NCBI GenBank assembly: GCA_002410125.1
Contig: DHQH01000093.1
Coordinates: 7,008 to 14,900, forward strand
DNA: 7,893 nt
Direction: 5' to 3'
Origin: Alphaproteobacteria bacterium UBA5343
Lineage (GTDB): Bacteria > Pseudomonadota > Alphaproteobacteria > RF32 > UBA5343
Shown: positions 7,087 to 7,893 of the stretch, piece by piece
How positions within the stretch are numbered: position 1 is the first letter of the stretch
How the letters are laid out: each line of letters begins with the position of its first letter
Notes under the pieces: generated by a model
Database searches by the model: none
The model's input: the letters and a program-made list of their open reading frames with translations, nothing else
What the model was told of the DNA's origin: nothing
Translations under genes and position numbers: made by a program

Positions 7087-7114
7087 ATTAAAATAAACAC
7101 AAAACTATTTTAAT
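7087..7114 (-). terminator. Inverted repeat over the end of the cyclotransferase gene
   Basis: ATTAAAATA (7087-7095) and TATTTTAAT (7106-7114) are perfect 9-bp arms with a 10-nt spacer that overlap the stop codon of the leftward gene. With the palindrome just downstream (7065-7082), this may form a weak terminator for that gene. The stem has no G or C, so thermal stability would be low. Confidence 0.25.
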
Positions 7115-7683
7115 ATTACCATTTCGATATCAGTAGAACCAACTTCCGCTGGTGTAGTAGATTCTATATATTTATTAAACTCTTCTTCACCAAAAGACTT
7201 AAAACCTTCTTCTACCATTTTAATATACATATTAGGTATTTTAGCTCTTTCTAAATCTTTTTCTTGCTCATAAAATGCAATATCATCATCAGTACCAACA
7301 TAAGCATATATAACTGCATTTTCAGGAGGATTAACAATTAAGTCTGTCACATTAACTCTATAATAATGCTCTTCTCTTAAATCAAACCAATCAAGATCAT
7401 TATCATCTACTTCAACAATTATACCATTAACAGGAGTATTACAATCGTCACTAGGAACAATATTTAAAAAGACAGGAGAACCGTCAAACCAATCACCAGT
7501 TTTGTTATCTCTATATATTTTTCTAATACCAATAACATATTTGTTGTTTTTAGCTACATTCCAAACTCTTTTATAGCCTTTTAATTCTGATAATTGATAA
7601 TTTATTTCATATATGTCTCTTTTCATGAATTTTGGGAGCTTATCTATGTTTACAATTGAACCATAACCAAAAATATATTTCAT
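7105..7683 (-). CDS. Gamma-glutamylcyclotransferase-like (GGCT/AIG2 fold) protein
   Basis: Members of this fold remove gamma-glutamyl groups from amino acids, amines or glutathione, releasing 5-oxoproline; many bacterial members have unknown substrates. The N-terminus KYIFGYGSI (2-10) is the YGSx substrate-binding loop that opens the family. FDLREEHYYRV (100-110) matches the catalytic region, with Glu104 (Asp+3, as in the usual LDxxE pattern) the likely catalytic acid and Arg109 conserved. The repeat-like NGIIVEVDDNDLDWFD before it is the usual strand-helix lead-in. At 192 aa it is longer than minimal YtfP-type proteins (about 115) and nearer to GGCT/ChaC sizes. It is cytoplasmic with no signal peptide. 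The ATG at 7683 has no convincing Shine-Dalgarno. It stands alone, leftward, just downstream of a possible structured RNA and a tRNA. Fold is confident, substrate is not. Confidence 0.82.
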   Translation of the reverse strand: MKYIFGYGSIVNIDKLPKFMKRDIYEINYQLSELKGYKRVWNVAKNNKYVIGIRKIYRDNKTGDWFDGSPVFLNIVPSDDCNTPVNGIIVEVDDNDLDWFDLREEHYYRVNVTDLIVNPPENAVIYAYVGTDDDIAFYEQEKDLERAKIPNMYIKMVEEGFKSFGEEEFNKYIESTTPAEVGSTDIEMVILK

Positions 7684-7711
7684 AAAAGACCAACTATGTA
7701 ATTAGATACCA

Positions 7712-7785
7712 AAAGGGACCCGCCTCCAAGAAAGCAGGCTTTGTAAAAGAGATGCTTGACAGGGGTGACCTCATAAAAACCCTTT
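7712..7785 (-). ncRNA. Candidate structured RNA or leader (three-way junction)
   Basis: This GC-rich island in AT-rich DNA folds by eye, on the minus strand, into three helices: P1 AAAGGG/CCCTTT (7785-7780 with 7717-7712), P2 GAGGT/ATCTC (7772-7768 with 7753-7749) and P3 CCTGCTT/AGGCGGG (7738-7732 with 7725-7719, loop TCTTGG). P2 and P3 include G-U pairs that would be A-C mismatches on the plus strand, which favours minus-strand transcription. It ends 28 nt before the start of the cyclotransferase gene, so it may be that gene's leader or a separate small RNA. I do not match it to a known riboswitch or to 6S, SRP, tmRNA or RNase P RNA. Confidence 0.4.
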
Positions 7786-7852
7786 CCACTATTTATTAGC
7801 ATATTCCAAGTCTACTCTAAAAGGTTAGATATTTTTTCAGAAAGGACAATTT

Positions 7853-7872
7853 AAAAACCCAACAAGTTGGGT
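7853..7872 (-). terminator. Rho-independent terminator of the tRNA gene
   Basis: On the minus strand ACCCAA (7872-7867), loop CTTG, TTGGGT (7862-7857) forms a 6-bp hairpin, and the transcript continues with a run of T overlapping the end of the stem (7857-7853). It begins with the final A of the tRNA CCA end, so it directly closes the tRNA transcription unit. Genes further left, including the cyclotransferase, therefore probably need their own promoter; TTGTCC (7849-7844), 16 nt, TAACCT (7827-7822) is a weak candidate. Confidence 0.75.
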
Positions 7873-7893
7873 GGTGGAGCTAAGCGGGATCGA
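7872..7893 (-). tRNA. 3' end of a tRNA gene, probably tRNA-Ala (5' part beyond the window)
   Basis: Read on the minus strand, the last 22 bases give most of a T-loop (TCGATC), the 3' side of the T-stem (CCGCT), the 3' side of the acceptor stem (TAGCTCC), discriminator A73 and an encoded CCA. The acceptor strand has U at position 70 with C71, C72 and A73. This would give the G3-U70 pair that marks tRNA-Ala if the missing 5' strand reads GGGGCTA, as in many bacterial tRNA-Ala genes. The anticodon lies outside the window, so the amino-acid assignment is an inference; that it is a tRNA end is well supported by the CCA and the terminator that follows. Confidence 0.8.

Noticed and set aside
7726..7745. 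AAGAAAGCAGGCTTTGTA resembles a cloning attB-type site
   Set aside because: Only a short AAAGCAGGCTTT core is shared; the TTTGTACAAA core of such sites is missing, and the bases fit the P3 helix of the candidate RNA.
7846..7893. tRNA-Ala as part of an rRNA operon spacer
   Set aside because: The tRNA is followed at once by a terminator and no 23S sequence, so it is an independent tRNA gene as far as can be seen.
1..7893. CRISPR arrays, insertion sequences or prophage parts
   Set aside because: No spaced direct repeats, transposase-like frames, terminal repeats or phage proteins were found on either strand.

Overview
The window is AT-rich, tightly packed bacterial DNA that most resembles an alphaproteobacterium. 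The main clue is one leftward operon holding a ChvI/ChvG-type two-component system, a short HPr kinase without the N-terminal domain, a mannose-type PTS EIIA and HPr. That order (chvI-chvG-hprK-EIIA-HPr) is the classic alphaproteobacterial regulatory PTS locus. The strong AT bias suggests a reduced or host-associated lineage (inference; no species is assigned).

Positions 1-5320, minus strand, read from right to left: ChvI-like response regulator, ChvG-like sensor kinase (4-nt stop/start overlap), a 594-aa ABC exporter half-transporter (8-nt gap), HprK (8-nt overlap with the ABC gene), EIIA (72-nt gap from its chosen ATG), and HPr (8-nt gap, running off the left edge). The overlaps imply one transcript and translational coupling. 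The ABC exporter between the sensor kinase and HprK is not part of the usual layout, and no rapZ-like gene lies between hprK and EIIA. The likely logic is a cell-envelope or acid stress sensor co-expressed with a PTS phosphorylation chain that ends on EIIA and has no sugar permease in view, so it is probably regulatory.

Positions 5321-5431 are a 111-bp divergent promoter region with a TTGACG...TAGCAT promoter and a perfect 12-bp inverted repeat. Rightward from it run an unrecognised acidic 137-aa protein and a 358-aa LOG-family Rossmann protein, probably an operon. The LOG protein looks like a fusion or internal duplication: a degenerate LOG-like half followed by a fuller LOG domain with altered signature residues.

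Positions 6945-7104 are a convergent intergenic stretch with dyads, followed by a leftward gamma-glutamylcyclotransferase-like gene (7105-7683). Between that gene and the right edge, on the minus strand, are a locally GC-rich segment that folds on paper into a three-way junction (7712-7785), a rho-independent terminator, and the 3' end of a tRNA, probably tRNA-Ala. No mobile elements, CRISPR arrays or rRNA were seen.
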